DNA of 64,000 nt, from the NCBI GenBank assembly GCA_951799425.1, contig OX637406.1, positions 24,918,390 through 24,982,389 of the forward strand, written 5' to 3'. Below the pieces are notes generated by a model, which ran no database searches, was not told the DNA's origin, and saw only the letters and a list, made by a program, of their open reading frames with translations. How positions within the stretch are numbered: the first letter of the stretch is position 1; each line of letters starts with the position of its first letter. A program made the position numbers and the translations under genes. Below, in pieces: positions 1 through 11,600 of this stretch. Origin of the DNA: Ilex aquifolium. Taxonomy: Eukaryota; Streptophyta; Magnoliopsida; Aquifoliales; Aquifoliaceae.

Positions 1-1111
1 AAGCCTGATATAAGGGCCTCATAGTCAGCTTGGTTATTCGATGTTGCAAAGTGGAGGGAGACAGCATACTTGAGTGGAGTGCCATGGGGCCTGATCAGCA
101 CTGGTCCTGTTTCGCCGCCCTCGCTGGTGGACGACCCATCTACGTATAGTCTCCAACATAGTACAGTAGATGGTGGCGAGGGTGCAGAGGGCTCTAGTGG
201 AGTAGGCACAAGGGAGTCGGGCGCCTCTAGTCTCGGAGTGTGGTCTCCTAGGACCGATGGAGCTGTCCCCTCGGGCTCTTTCGGGATAATGTCTGGGCTT
301 GCCTTATGGTGGGTGGAGGCATTATGTACTGAGCAGGCGAGCGCGGGGACGCTTGATAATTTTTTTTGGGATTCCTGTGGTGGTGTAGACTCCCGGGACT
401 TCTGTGGCTATGTAGACTTTGGCCACGAAATCCGCAAGTGCTTGCGCTTTGATGGCAGCCCTCGGCTGGTACTACACATCGAACTCACTTAACTCGATGA
501 CCCACTTAAGTAGTCGGCCGGACACATCAGACTTTCCTAGAATTCTCTTAAGTGGTTGATCTGTAACAACCATGATGGTATGGCTCTGAAAGTAGTTGCG
601 TAGACGCCAGGCGGTGGTGACAAGTGCGAGAACCAAATTTTCAAGCTCCGAGTATCTTACCTCTACCCCTCGGTATGCCCTGCTTACATAGCACACAAGA
701 TTTTCGACGCCTCCATCCTCCCTGACAAGGACGGAGCTCACGACAGAGGATGAAGAGGAGAGGTAAAGGTTTAAGGTCTCTCCTGGTACAGCATGAGAGA
801 GCAAGGGTGGTGTGATGAGGTAGGCCTTCAGCTTCTGGAAGGCCTTCTCTGCATCTGGTCCCCACTGGAAATACTTGTGGAGGATTTTAAAGAAAGGAAG
901 GTACTTGTCTGCTGACTTTGAGACAAACCTGTTGAGGGCTGCTATCTTCCCGTTAAGGCGCTAGACCTCCTTCACTGAGGCTGGGGACTTCATCTCCAAG
1001 ATAGCTATGATCTTGTCTGGGTTGGCTTCAATGCCCCTTTTGTTGACCATGAAGCCCAAGAATTTTCCTGAACTAACGCCAAAGGCACACTTTTCAGGAT
1101 TCAGCTTCATC
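1..1111 (-). mobile_element. Ty3/Gypsy Tat-type pol fragment (RT end, RNase H, second RNase H)
   Basis: Read on the minus strand from 1111 down to 1, this is the end of a plant Gypsy polyprotein. First comes the C-terminal reverse transcriptase with a [12 protein letters not shown] block (about 1075-1035). Next is RNase H with YVSRAYRG and VVTDQPLKRIL (the open part is 804-472). Last is a second, archaeal-type RNase H beginning LYVDGSS near 150 and ending ADYEALISG at the window edge. A second RNase H is the hallmark of the Tat/Ogre lineage. The copy is dead: a TAG at 961-963 falls where a glutamine codon would be expected, and frames shift between blocks. Gag, protease, early RT and LTRs are absent. 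It is cut at 1111 by the neighbouring TIR element and continues beyond position 1. Confidence 0.85.
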
Positions 1112-2078
1112 TAGGGGTGCAACTCGGGCAGGTTAGACAGTCAACCCTAGCCCAACCCTAGGTATATAATCTTTAACCCTAACTCTACCTCGGGTTGATA
1201 AACTCAACCCAAGCACTGCCCGAGTTTAATTCGGGCGGGCTTGAGTTGAATTCGGATTAATGATTTTCGGGATGATTTCGGGTTACTTTACGGGCTAATT
1301 TCGGGTTAATGTCCTAAACCTAATACATATATTACATAATATTCAAATAATTTAACAACCAACAACTTCAATCAATTTTTTAAGTTTAACTTGATTGAAT
1401 GCAACCACAAACATAACACTACCAGTTTAACAGAACACAAACAAAACAACTGCTGCCAATACATCAGAAATTCCCCAAGTTTCTAATAGAAATTCCTTCA
1501 CATTAAGACGACATTATTTTGATAAAGCTTTCTTTGGATAATTTTTTAATGATCAGACGGGGCTAAATAGTGTAACTAGTTTAAACAAAATCCAACTGAA
1601 CCATCATGTTTCTGTTCAAAAACTGTGTATGATGCCTATTCTTTCTAGAGTATCTTTGCATAAACACAAATGTCATATGCATACCTGATGAAGACGAATG
1701 AGGCTACTCTGATCTACTCTAAGAGAGAGAGAGAGGCGAAGACGAGAGGGATGGAGTAGGCGCAGGTGAGTGAGTGTGAGTCGGTGAGAGACTGAGAGTG
1801 GGTGAGAGACTGAGAGTGAGTGAGGGTGAGTCGGTGAGAGACCGAGAGAGACTGAGAGTGAGTGAAGGTCTAAGGGAGGTGCTGAGATTAACCCTAGCAT
1901 AAAAATGTATTTATATAATATTAATTCGGGTTCAACCCGAGACCTGCCCAAATTGAATTCGGGTTGAAGTTTTTTGACCCAAGCCCAACTCAAGTATTAA
2001 AAACCCTAGCCCAAGCCCTAATTTTTTCGGGTTGGGCTCGGGTTGAAATCGGGTTAGCCCGCCCAAGTTGCACCCCTA
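1112..2078. mobile_element. Non-autonomous TIR element, hAT-like ends
   Basis: The left end TAGGGGTGCAACTCGGGC and the right end GCCCAAGTTGCACCCCTA are imperfect inverted repeats. Both subterminal regions (about 1135-1320 and 1925-2060) are packed with CGGGTT/AACCCG words, the arrangement expected of transposase-binding subterminal repeats. TAGGGGTG ends are typical of plant hAT elements. No transposase is present and no 8-bp target duplication is visible (GCTTCATC on the left, TTTAAAAC on the right). The family is therefore inferred from the ends only. The interior carries a GA-rich minisatellite. Confidence 0.6.
1710..1870. repeat. GA-rich minisatellite
   Basis: A short (AG)n run at about 1721-1734 is followed by four or more degenerate copies of a unit of about 22-24 bp containing GTGAGAGACTGAGAGTG (about 1765-1866). 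It lies inside the TIR element. The minus-strand ORF across it (LSVSH repeats) is a by-product of the repeat, not a gene. Confidence 0.7.
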
Positions 2079-2560
2079 TTTAAAACTATCTATCTATACT
2101 ACTTATAAATGTCAGCATCTATAAAAAACTTTTGATTTTCTAATTTATCCCTAATTATTATTATAAAGTCAATTCTACCCATATATTACTTTTATGTAAT
2201 TTTTATTTTTTATACCTATTTGACTTCTAAATTCTTTTGGACTCTTTTATTAGTAGCATTTGACTTTTAAATTTTTATGTAGTCATTTAATAGTAGTACA
2301 CTTACATACAGTTTTTATATCTATATCTATTTATATAAAAAAATAAAGTCCAATTTATATTCTGTGATGCCTGATTAGCACAAAGCATTACATATATTCT
2401 ATGTTATTATGCCCTCTTATATTTGATTTTGCTGTGAAATTGGGGAGAAATGTGCTTAATCTTAACTTTAATGGAGTTTTGTGTAAATGTAGGTGAAAAG
2501 ACATAAATGGTTGGAGTTATACCCCCAATGAAGTGTTTGAAATCAATGAAGATGAGGGGA
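2079..2560. other. AT-rich segment without gene
   Basis: AT-rich DNA with no credible ORF. Part of it, about 2245-2345 (a run with TTTGACTTCTAAAT and ATATCTATTTATATAAAAAA), resembles 6725-6800. Both may therefore belong to one dispersed repeat family, now separated by younger insertions. Confidence 0.4.
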
Positions 2561-2614
2561 TGGCTAAAAGGAAGGCTTGGAGGGTGAAGAAAACAAGAAA
2601 AATGCAGTTTGGAT

Positions 2615-2760
2615 GAAAACCTCCCGGAAGGTTTGGTTAAAAACCTTCCGGAAGGTTTTGCCTTGGACTGACTACTATTCACTGCCAAAACCTTCCGGAA
2701 GGTTTTTCCTACTGGATTGCTCATTTAATTGTTCCTGCACAAACCTTCTGGAAGGTTTTG
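2615..2760. repeat. Cluster of four CCTTCCGGAAGG palindromes
   Basis: The 18-bp perfect palindrome AAACCTTCCGGAAGGTTT occurs at about 2641-2658 and 2688-2705. One-mismatch copies sit at about 2617-2634 and 2741-2758. Spacing is irregular (about 25-55 bp). The segment between 2.4 and 4.0 kb looks like a degenerate LTR-type sequence, but I cannot assign it to a family. Confidence 0.75.
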
Positions 2761-2769
2761 CCCAGATTT

Positions 2770-4052
2770 TCCAGACAGCCTGCAATTCAAGCTTTGCCAT
2801 TTGGGGGTCCCACATACACTTTTCCATCTTGTCCCCTAACATCCCTTACACATCTACAGGTCTCCCCTCACCTCTACTTGGACTTGGAAGGCTTGTGCAT
2901 TTATGAGGAGGAGAGAGAAGAGGCAATGCAAGAGAGGAAGGCTAGGCATGTCCTAACCTGCAAGATCCCATCCAATCAACCCCCCTCTTGATTGGAAGCC
3001 TGTCACACGTCTAAGAAGCTCTCCATGGACAAAAATGCAATACACATTACAGATTATTGAGTTCATATTGCATTATAGAGAGAGAAGCTCTAGGTAGAAG
3101 ACATAGTTAGAGAGAGAAAGCTTAGATTTTTACATTTCTCCCATCCATTTCTCTTGTAATCTCTTGTAAGACTCTTGTAAGCTTACTTTATTGTCTTTAA
3201 TGTCATTTATTTCCAGTACATTTCAAGTTTAGTAGAGTATCTTAACTTCTACCATTAATGCATTTGAGTTTTCTACATTTCAAGCTTTAAATGGGTATTA
3301 AATGCATTCTCCTATAGTTTTGTGTTCTCTAGCATTAGTTAAGTTCCAAGCTTCATTTCCATTCAATGTCTCTGCATCTCATTTATGTCATTGCTTTAAA
3401 CATGAGTAGTTAAGCTTATAGTTGGCTAATCCAAGGGATACCTCCTCTTGAGTATGCCATTTCAACTCATTTTCTTTCCTCCTCATAGTGTACATTGATT
3501 CGATTTGACTGGGTTGAGTGTGGACATGGTTGTGAGTCTTTAATATCCCGTAGACTTGTCACGGGGTATGCTTGGATCCTCACCTCCATCCTAGTCCCTC
3601 GCTTCCTATGAATCAATCGAACATCTAGACACCATTGGGGGGAGATCTTGAGTTGAGTTGGCATTCCCATTGGAATGAACCCTTCGGATTAGCCAACACT
3701 TGTTCCATTTCATTTTTCACTTAAAACACAATCACAAACCTACTTCAAACATCAAAAGATTTTTACATTTCACCCATTTTTCACCAAAATCACCTTCAAT
3801 ACAATTGATCTCCTTCCCTGAGGAGACGACCTTGGAATACTTTTCCAAGTAAAACACGACCTTCGAAAGTCTCCCTACGCTTGGGGAGCACTTTTGTTCA
3901 CACACACACATTTCATTCACATTCCACCATTATTCTGTTTCCCCATTTCTTGCATCATTCCAAGGGAGAGTGACACTCCCCCATCCGTATAATCCATATA
4001 CACATACTACGGGATGATGTACGGAGAATAGGGAATACAACGAAAACCACCA
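2770..4052. other. Unresolved repeat-like segment, possible old LTR
   Basis: No gene is supported; the short ORFs here lack recognisable motifs. The stretch from about 3060 to 3960 has the texture of a plant LTR with its leader. It has CT-rich blocks, TCTTGTAA repeats near 3140-3185, and a 'TTCCCTGAGGAGACGACCTT' phrase near 3813 like the one seen at Athila-type LTR ends. No boundaries, primer site or second LTR were found, so the assignment is a guess. Confidence 0.3.
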
Positions 4053-6540
4053 AGTAATGCCCTAAAATTCGGGTGTTCGTAATTATCCCGTTGATCACCC
4101 ATCAACCCGCGGAATTCCCGTGGATGCCGTGTAACTCGATACCACGCCGTTATGTCCCATTTACCGGGATCCATAACTTAACAAAATTTGGGCAGATTCT
4201 CCTTTGTACGGAGAGCTCTACCCAAAACACAACCTGTGCAATCATACAACATTGACCACACCGGGTCCATTTATCCATACTCATATAACGACATTTAATT
4301 TTACATTAAACATAGTCCATATGAGTTCAATTACAATCCTTTACATATATTACATGCACAAAAACTAATTTACATCTTAGTTTTACAAAATCATAGTTTA
4401 AAAGCCACATTTCAACTTTTCTTCATCAATGAGGGCCCGAATGAGAGTCATCCATCGGCACATGTCCCGCACCTGAAATATTGTTCCCATAAAAGGGTGA
4501 GCCACGCTCAATAGAGTATCTATTAAAGAGGCTACTCTCCAATTTAGATGTATATGAAATGTTCACATGCAATTCACAAGCAATAATCACTTCATTCAAG
4601 AATATGCAATTTAACAATTGAATCATCAATGTCATGCTATTATATAAGATGAGACTCACACATTCAACTCAACTTGAGCCTTTACCAGCTCCCTCAACAC
4701 ATGCAATGTCATGCGTATGAATCCGGGCTCAAGCCCCCGCCATTAATGTTACACATCTAATGATCTTTTTAAAAAAAAAAAATAAACCATGTGTCTTTGG
4801 TGGGTATTCAGATTTTGGAATCTCACAGCTAGTTCCGTACACCGTTACACTTTTTTGGACTTGCACCGTCGAAAGTGTATAAACCAGTAACCGAGTCTTG
4901 CACCCGAGTGAGTATCTAGCCCTTCTTACTATACTTGACAAAAGTTTTTCATGCAACCGTGTAGCTTAGCCGGACCTGGCTCCAACCTTACCGAGTCCAC
5001 GCCTCGAACACCAAGAGTGGTGTTTGATTTAAAAACAAGCACACATACCCACACTCATGTTAAATGCCTACGAATGTGATGCTACCCGTGCATATGCAAT
5101 GTAAATGTACAATTGCAATTCTCAACTATGTTCAATATGTCATGTGCACATTATGAACAATTCAATATCTGACAACCTTTCCTTCTATGATAAATTACAT
5201 CACAAGCATATAACCACTATCATTAACCTCAATGTCAATATATCATGTGCACATACCAACATTAACTCCCAAGCATGTTATAACAAAATCAATGCTAATA
5301 GCACATTCAATCCACATATGCATTTAACCAAACACCTTCATGGTAATAAAATCATGTAATACATAATATGCCCAATTTCATCATATATCTCAAGAAATCA
5401 CAAACAAGTAATTTCTACAAACTCAATTCATGCTAGAATTGATTTTAACTATTCTCAATACCCAAGCATGTTAACATTTTCAATGAAACCAACCTGCTAC
5501 ATCAACATAGGCATTTTATCAAACACCTTCAAGGTACAAAATCATGTAACACACAATCATGCTCAATTATCACATTTTTCATGAATTTACTAAACAAGTA
5601 AATTCTACAAACTCAATTCATGCAAGATTGGTTTAACATATTTCTATACTCATTTCTCATAATCTAGTTACATTAGGAATATTCTACAAACTCAATTCAT
5701 GCAAAATTGATTTAACATATTTCGATACTCATTTCTCATAATCTAGTTACACTAGGAGTATATCAAACAAGATAATTCATCTCAAGCCATGCTACTTATA
5801 TCATATGGAACCCTAGGTTGAAAATAAATCTAATTAGGAAAAGAACTCTACCTCTTGAAGCGTAAAACAACGGTAGAAAACTCCCAAAACCCGAAACAAG
5901 CTCTAATCCTTGCTTCCTCCAAAATCCCATTTTTTGTTCTTTGTCAAGACCTTCGATTTTTGGTACGTAGGCGTATCCCTCGTCGTGTAGATGAACTTTG
6001 ATTCTTGGCCCAAAAAATTTCAACCAACGTAGAGCCGTAGATCGTAGAGAGAAGTTAGAGAATCCTTTCTTTTCCCTCTCTTCCTCTCTAATTTTGAAAA
6101 TCTGATAGGTATGGGGAGAAAATCTGATTTTCTTCCCTATTTATACCCCTTAGATGCTTGACCCTCGTTGCGCCACACGTCCTCTATTCTCGGGTCCAGT
6201 TTCGTCCCGAAATAATTAAATTTCGTACCGTTTCAAGTTCAAAATATTTTTATTTGAATTAACTTTAAATTATTTTCCAATTTTTGAAATTTAATTCCAT
6301 GTCTCATTTTTAGGTCACGTGACACCCGATTGCCTCGTAAAACGTGAAAATTTTGACTTTCTCGAAATTCAACGAAAATTGATTGGGTAACTAGATTTTG
6401 TGAGACGAATCCAATGGTAAGGTTCGTTTCGTCATTCAAGTTCTAGAAAAATTCAGGTTTTCAACCCGTACTGTAGTGGCTTATTAGTAATTAACATTTT
6501 GTCATTTTTCATAAAAATTCAAATTTACCCGGGTTTTACA
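4053..6540 (-). mobile_element. Solo LTR (copy A) of the long-LTR Gypsy family, minus orientation
   Basis: On the minus strand the copy begins TGTAAAACCCGGG at 6540 and ends near 4053. It parallels the three other copies in this window (45539-48061, 55934-58499, 60797-63455) through shared blocks. These are the start block, the AATCCAAC/ATTGGATTCGT block, a TATA-containing promoter region with short transcript-leader-like CT-rich sequence near 6050-6150, the block with GAGCGTGGCTCACCCTTT (minus sense, about 4490-4510), and the end block with GGGTTGATGGGTGATCAACG (minus sense). It is the most diverged copy. It lacks the GGTACC-rich array seen in the others, and no target duplication is visible. 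No internal domain flanks it. Confidence 0.75.
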
Positions 6541-7409
6541 TATTCTATTTTATTATATACATGTTGTTGGGCGATCGAATTTTACTATCATATTTAATTT
6601 TTTATGTATGTAACAAGATCATAATATTATAATACAAACAATAGTTTACGATTTAATCAATCTCTTTAACAAAAATAGAATAAAATATGTAGATGTACAA
6701 ATACTCAAGAATAACAATCTTACAATGACTCTTTTATTGGTATCATTTGACTTCTAAATACTTATAAACTCATATCTACATCTATTTTATATAAAAAAGG
6801 CTTGTGTCGATAACTCTGCTAAGGCACAATTCCACTTTACTTAGTAGGGTTTAGGAACGATGTTGGGAAATGATTTTTTGAATAGAGTGACTCACCTCGC
6901 AACCCAATTTCCTCTGTGGAGTGTATACCGGCTGGGTTGCTGTCCGGAGGACCAAACCTGTTGAACAGGACAGTACAATCAAAATTCTATTATAATATAC
7001 ATGTTGGCAGATTAAATTTTACTCTCACATATATGTCACATTTGATTTTTTTTTTGTATGCAATAATATTATAATACAAACAATAGTTTACAAATATTCA
7101 CGAATAACAATTTTATAATGAAACTCCACAATAAACAAAAAAAGAAAATATTTAAAGAAGTCGGAAAGATACTTAAAAAATAACAAATTAAGTACTCAAA
7201 GAAAAATAGAATAAATCAATAATTAGGTTTAATAATAATTAATATAACATTAATTAAATAAATAAAAACTATAAACTAAATTTTTTATATAAAATATTAT
7301 TTAAATATATTCACGTACAATATATGTTTATAAAAATATAAATTAGAGTAATTGAAAAAAAAAATCTAAGAACATGCCCATAATGGTGAAATGTGAAAAC
7401 TGAAATAAT

Positions 7410-7410
<1 letters not shown>
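6541..7410. other. AT-rich region upstream of CLPX with a direct repeat
   Basis: No gene. About 6557-6650 and 6991-7095 are diverged direct copies, both containing AATATTATAATACAAACAAT and AGTTTAC. This suggests remnants of one AT-rich repeat. Between them, 6800-6980 holds moderately GC-richer sequence of unknown origin. Confidence 0.5.

Positions 7411-7446
<36 letters not shown>
7411..7446. repeat. (AG)18 microsatellite in the CLPX upstream region
   Basis: A perfect AG dinucleotide run about 270 bp before the CLPX start codon. Its complement, a TC run, lies 75 bp downstream, so the two could pair as a long hairpin in single-stranded DNA or RNA. Confidence 0.95.
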
Positions 7447-7447
<1 letters not shown>

Positions 7448-7521
7448 AGAGCAAATTTCGTCGGTTTTATTTCTCAATCAGGCTTCTCCTACAAATACTC
7501 CCAACTTTATCTTTTTTGTTG

Positions 7522-7549
<28 letters not shown>
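7522..7549. repeat. (TC)14 microsatellite, likely promoter/5' UTR pyrimidine tract
   Basis: A perfect TC run 165 bp before the CLPX start codon. Pyrimidine tracts of this kind are common around plant transcription starts and in 5' UTRs. The exact transcription start cannot be read from sequence. Confidence 0.9.
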
Positions 7550-7552
<3 letters not shown>

Positions 7553-7615
7553 AGTGCTATCTCTGCTGACTTTCTTTCCCGCAATTGTAATACACATATA
7601 GAAAGCAAACGTAAC

Positions 7616-7625
7616 TATTTATAAC
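7616..7625 (+). promoter_or_regulatory. Possible TATA-like element of CLPX
   Basis: TATTTATAAC lies about 90 bp before the start codon and would place transcription start near 7650. An upstream start near the TC tract (7522-7549) is equally possible, so this is a weak call. Confidence 0.3.
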
Positions 7626-7714
7626 ACGAACCTCAGATCCCAATCTCCCCTCCCCTCTTTACCTCGTCTGAAACTGTATTTTATGCATTCGGCGTCTCGC
7701 GTTATAGATAGAGG

Positions 7715-8635
7715 ATGTCTGGAATATGGAGATGGAAGAAAGTGAGAGAAATGGCTGTAACGGCATCGTCAGCAAGGACCACATGGCTCGGCCGTTCGTC
7801 GAGGAATAAGAAATCGACGGAGGTATCGAATCCGCACCAACACTGCCGAGGGTTTGTGAATTGCCTTCACGCAGGGTCGTATATCAAGCGGAGGGAGTCG
7901 CTGATAGGGGTCCAGGCCAGGCACAAATGGGACCACGGAGGTTCCCATGATGATTTCCAGACCCGTAGGATCAGGGCTGAGGCCAATTGCCCTCGCTGCT
8001 CCAAGCACATGGATCTCCTATTTTCGAATAATAGCCACCAGCTTATTCCACCCTCTTCCTCCTCCGCCGATGATATTGATACCAAAATTAATGCCAATGA
8101 TAATAATACCCATGACTCCAAAGGAAGTAGTGGTCCTTACCAGGCAGTCAATTTGTGTCCCAGTTGTAAAACAGCATACTATTTTCGGCCTTACAAAATG
8201 GCCCCTCTTCAGGGAAGCTTTGTTGAAATTGGGAGAGTTAAAGCCAACGGCGGCGGTGGCAAGGGCTCTAGCAGGAGACCCAATGAAGAAGAAGATTATG
8301 GAAACAGGCTCAGGGCATCCTTCTTGGGGACTCCGAAATCTTTCAGTGTTGAGCCACCGGAGAATTGGCCTCCTCCGTCACCTCCGTCAGGGAATGGTTT
8401 GGCCGTGCATACGCCTCCTGGACCGCCCTTTGCACCTGGGGTTAATATCATTCGAGCTGCAGGTCCTGGTGGCCCAGGTGGAGGTGGAGGTGGTGGCGGC
8501 GGTGGTGGAAATTTAGGCAGCAATGGAGAGAAAAATGGGTGGGGTGGGTCTAATTTGGGGAAGCATTTTCCAACTCCAAAGGAGATATGCAAGGGGCTTG
8601 ATAAGTTCGTCATTGGCCAGGAACGTGCCAAAAAG
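7715..8635 (+). CDS. CLPX: CLPX exon 1: presequence, zinc finger, proline/glycine linker, start of AAA+ domain
   Basis: This encodes residues 1-307. Residues 1 to about 85 are rich in Arg, Lys and Ser with few acids, consistent with a mitochondrial presequence. CPRC (92-95) and CPSC (148-151) form the ClpX-type zinc-binding motif; the 52-residue gap between the pairs is much longer than in bacterial ClpX. A Pro-rich stretch (about 217-242) and a Gly-rich run (about 251-266) form a flexible linker. Residues [20 protein letters not shown] (287-306) are the conserved entry to the ATPase domain. The exon ends in phase 0 at AAG|GT. Confidence 0.95.
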
Positions 8636-11600
8636 GTCCTAACTTTATCCCATTAAGGCAGTTGATATCTCTCTTGTTCAACTTGCAATGCAATTGCCTA
8701 CTTATGTTTCTCCAGCTACACAAAATCAATCCTACCATCATTTATTGCATACAAAAGTTTTACAATGGATGTGCATTAATCTTCAAACTGTTGGGAAGTT
8801 ATTATTTTCTAACAATTATTTGGACCTAATCTTTGAGGATGCACAATTGCACATATTTCAAATTTCCATCTCCTGCTGGATTTGCTGATGCATGTCTTCT
8901 GCCGGTGAATGTGACACTGAGTTGAATGTAACACTGAATTTTTCCTCTTCATGACACATAATTAGGAAAACAAGATGACGGTGTTATCGCATATTTTGAG
9001 CATTTTTATTCCATTTTCGTTGCTTTTTTAAGATCCTAGAGGACACAACTGTTAGAGAAAGTATTTTTTTTTTGGTTTCAAATTATATCCTCCCTTGAAT
9101 TTTTATCTAAAATTACATAATGTTCTGCAACTAGTTCCCATCTGGTTTGTAGTTATGCTGCAGGTGCTTTCAGTGGCTGTTTATAACCACTACAAAAGGA
9201 TATATCATGCTTCCTTGCAGAAAGGGTTAGTTATTAACTGTCTCAGACATCTATTAATCCGTGGCCCACCAGTGGCTTTATTGCTGATATTGCTCCATTT
9301 GTTCCTTGAATTGCACTGTCTCTTTGATATGTATTATCAGCCTTTGAAATATTGTCCGATAAAATTGAACTTCTGGATTTGGATTCTAGGTCAGGAGTGG
9401 AATCAGGGTCTGAAGATAATGATGATAACGTAGAATTGGAGAAGAGCAATGTACTTTTAATGGGCCCAACGGGCTCAGGTATGATAGCTTTTTTTCATTC
9501 TTGTATTGTTTTCTTCTGGTATTGCATTCGAAAAATTGTGGCATTAGCTTTATCTGATGGTAATTTCAGCACTGTACAGGAGTTATTATCATGATAGAAG
9601 CTGTAGTTAAACTGTCCTTCTGGCTCAATTTTGCATAACAGGGAAAACATTACTTGCTAAAACACTTGCTCGTTTTGTGAATGTGCCTTTTGTCATTGCT
9701 GATGCAACAACTTTAACACAGGCAAGTCAATAGCTGTTCTCTGTTCCACATTTTTATATTAATAAGCTGTGTTAATATGAATACGAAAGTATAAACCTAT
9801 GTCAACTTCAAATCTGCAAAAAGTAATATCCATCTATCATGTAGCATGGCAAAATCTTGTATTAACCTGCCGTAATTATTTCTTGTTGGCACTGCCACGC
9901 TGGTTATTTAGTACAAGAACCTATTTCTTAAGTTGATTTATGATATTCTAAATTTTTTTTTATATACAGCTTAGTTAAGTTCTGATATAGTGTCTAATTT
10001 CAGCATACTATTTATCTTGCAATAAATCATGCAATTGCATTTAGAACAAAACAGACATTGAATTACAATAAATAGTTTGTTTTTCTATGACCTGTCATAG
10101 CCTTGACTTGGTTTTAAATTTTTAATCATATGCCACTGTTGATTTTTTCTACTCTCTCTCTCTCTCCTGATTTTTTACTGTCGAACTGAAAGAGGCAAAT
10201 TCTGTGATTGTGCAGGCTGGTTATGTTGGAGAAGATGTTGAGTCAATTTTGTACAAACTGCTTATGGTATAGCTCATGCACTACATGTGTAGTCTCATAC
10301 ACAATTCAAGTTATTCTCTCTTATTTCTTGAATCAGTGGTATGATGTTTCAAGTTCTTATTCTAGGCATTCTGCTAGTATGTCTTGTTGACTTCTTTTAC
10401 TATTTAAGCTCTTCTGTTTGCCAGAAGAGTTCGTGCGCAATTGGTGGTTTTTCCCCGATCTTGGTATAATTTGGGTTTGCCTTTTGTTTTTGGGGGTGTC
10501 TTTTTTGGAGGGAGGTGCAATTTCCAAGGTTTATAGTCATTGTGTGACCTCAAACAATATTCTTATTATCAAAGTTGCAGTTGCCTATTCTATTAGGTGA
10601 ATGGAAGAAAGTTCACCTAATGTGTTGACTGGTATTCAGTACCTGGTCGTTACCAATTTTTTGATATTTTCCTGAATTCTAAATGAAAAATAAAGAGAAG
10701 ATGTGTAACTATTGCTTGAATAGTTTGAAAACTGAAGGCCAATTTGCCTTGTTTCCTTGAGTTGTTCTTTCTATTGTCTTCCTTCCACTAGTAAAGTTTC
10801 TTAGGACTTGCTTGTTATCATGCCTCCAGAGAAAATTTGTGTTATTAGGCTGTGAAGATGTTACTCATTCTTTATTGTTGTTAAAAGATAGCCTGGAAAA
10901 CTCCATGGAGTTTTAATTGAGGGCAATAAATTTGATAAGTATTGTCTGTAATTGTCATGTGTGTTTCTCTAGAAGACCTAGACCTCATCTTTCCATTATA
11001 AAGATTCTAGGCTCAATGTATAGGAAAAGAGAAGAAGAACCCTACCGCGATGCAACCAAGATTGATCTGTTAAGCTTTTTCTGATGTGTTAAACCCTAGA
11101 ATCCGCTACACCAATCTTTCTTTTCTTCTTGCTTTTCTAACTTTCTAGTATTCGTATTTGTGAGAATATGCAAAATTGTTCCCAGGCAAGGATCAAAATA
11201 TCGTTTTGGCACATTGTTTCTGTTACCTATGAACGAAAACGTTTCGAAAATATAATGAAATCGGATAAAAAATTTGGGATTTTTATTTTCAAAACATTTC
11301 AAAGTATTGGTCTAAATATATCCAAACATCTTGAAATATTTGGAAACATTGGTGGAAATATCTCAAAACACCTTGAAATATTTCGGAATATTGGTGGAAA
11401 CATGCTGAAATATTTTGAAACAACTCGAAACATTCTAAAATACCTTGAAAAACCTTGAAGCAGTGGAATTTCGATTCAATTAATGATTCGTTTCGGTCTC
11501 CTTGGTTCGGCCATTTCAAAACGATATTTGGATCCTTGTTCCAAGGGTATTTATGCGTCTAAAAACAGATGAAATGGCTCACAAACAAAACAGGTTGGCT

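Noticed and set aside
1150..2060. Telomere-like or satellite CCCTAA/CGGGTT repeats
   Set aside because: The words are irregular and confined to the two ends of a TIR element, so they are subterminal repeats, not telomeric arrays.
2089..2350. Possible Helitron start (TCTATACTACTTATAAATG)
   Set aside because: The 5' motif is suggestive, but no CTRR end with hairpin was found and AT-rich sequence gives such matches by chance.
8296..8631. Minus-strand open frame rich in proline opposite CLPX exon 1
   Set aside because: It mirrors the Gly/Pro-rich coding sequence of exon 1 and has no motif of its own.
9339..9389. Alternative start of CLPX exon 3 after the AG at 9340
   Set aside because: Exon 2 leaves two bases, so starting at 9341 gives a stop almost at once; 9390 restores the frame and the expected residues.
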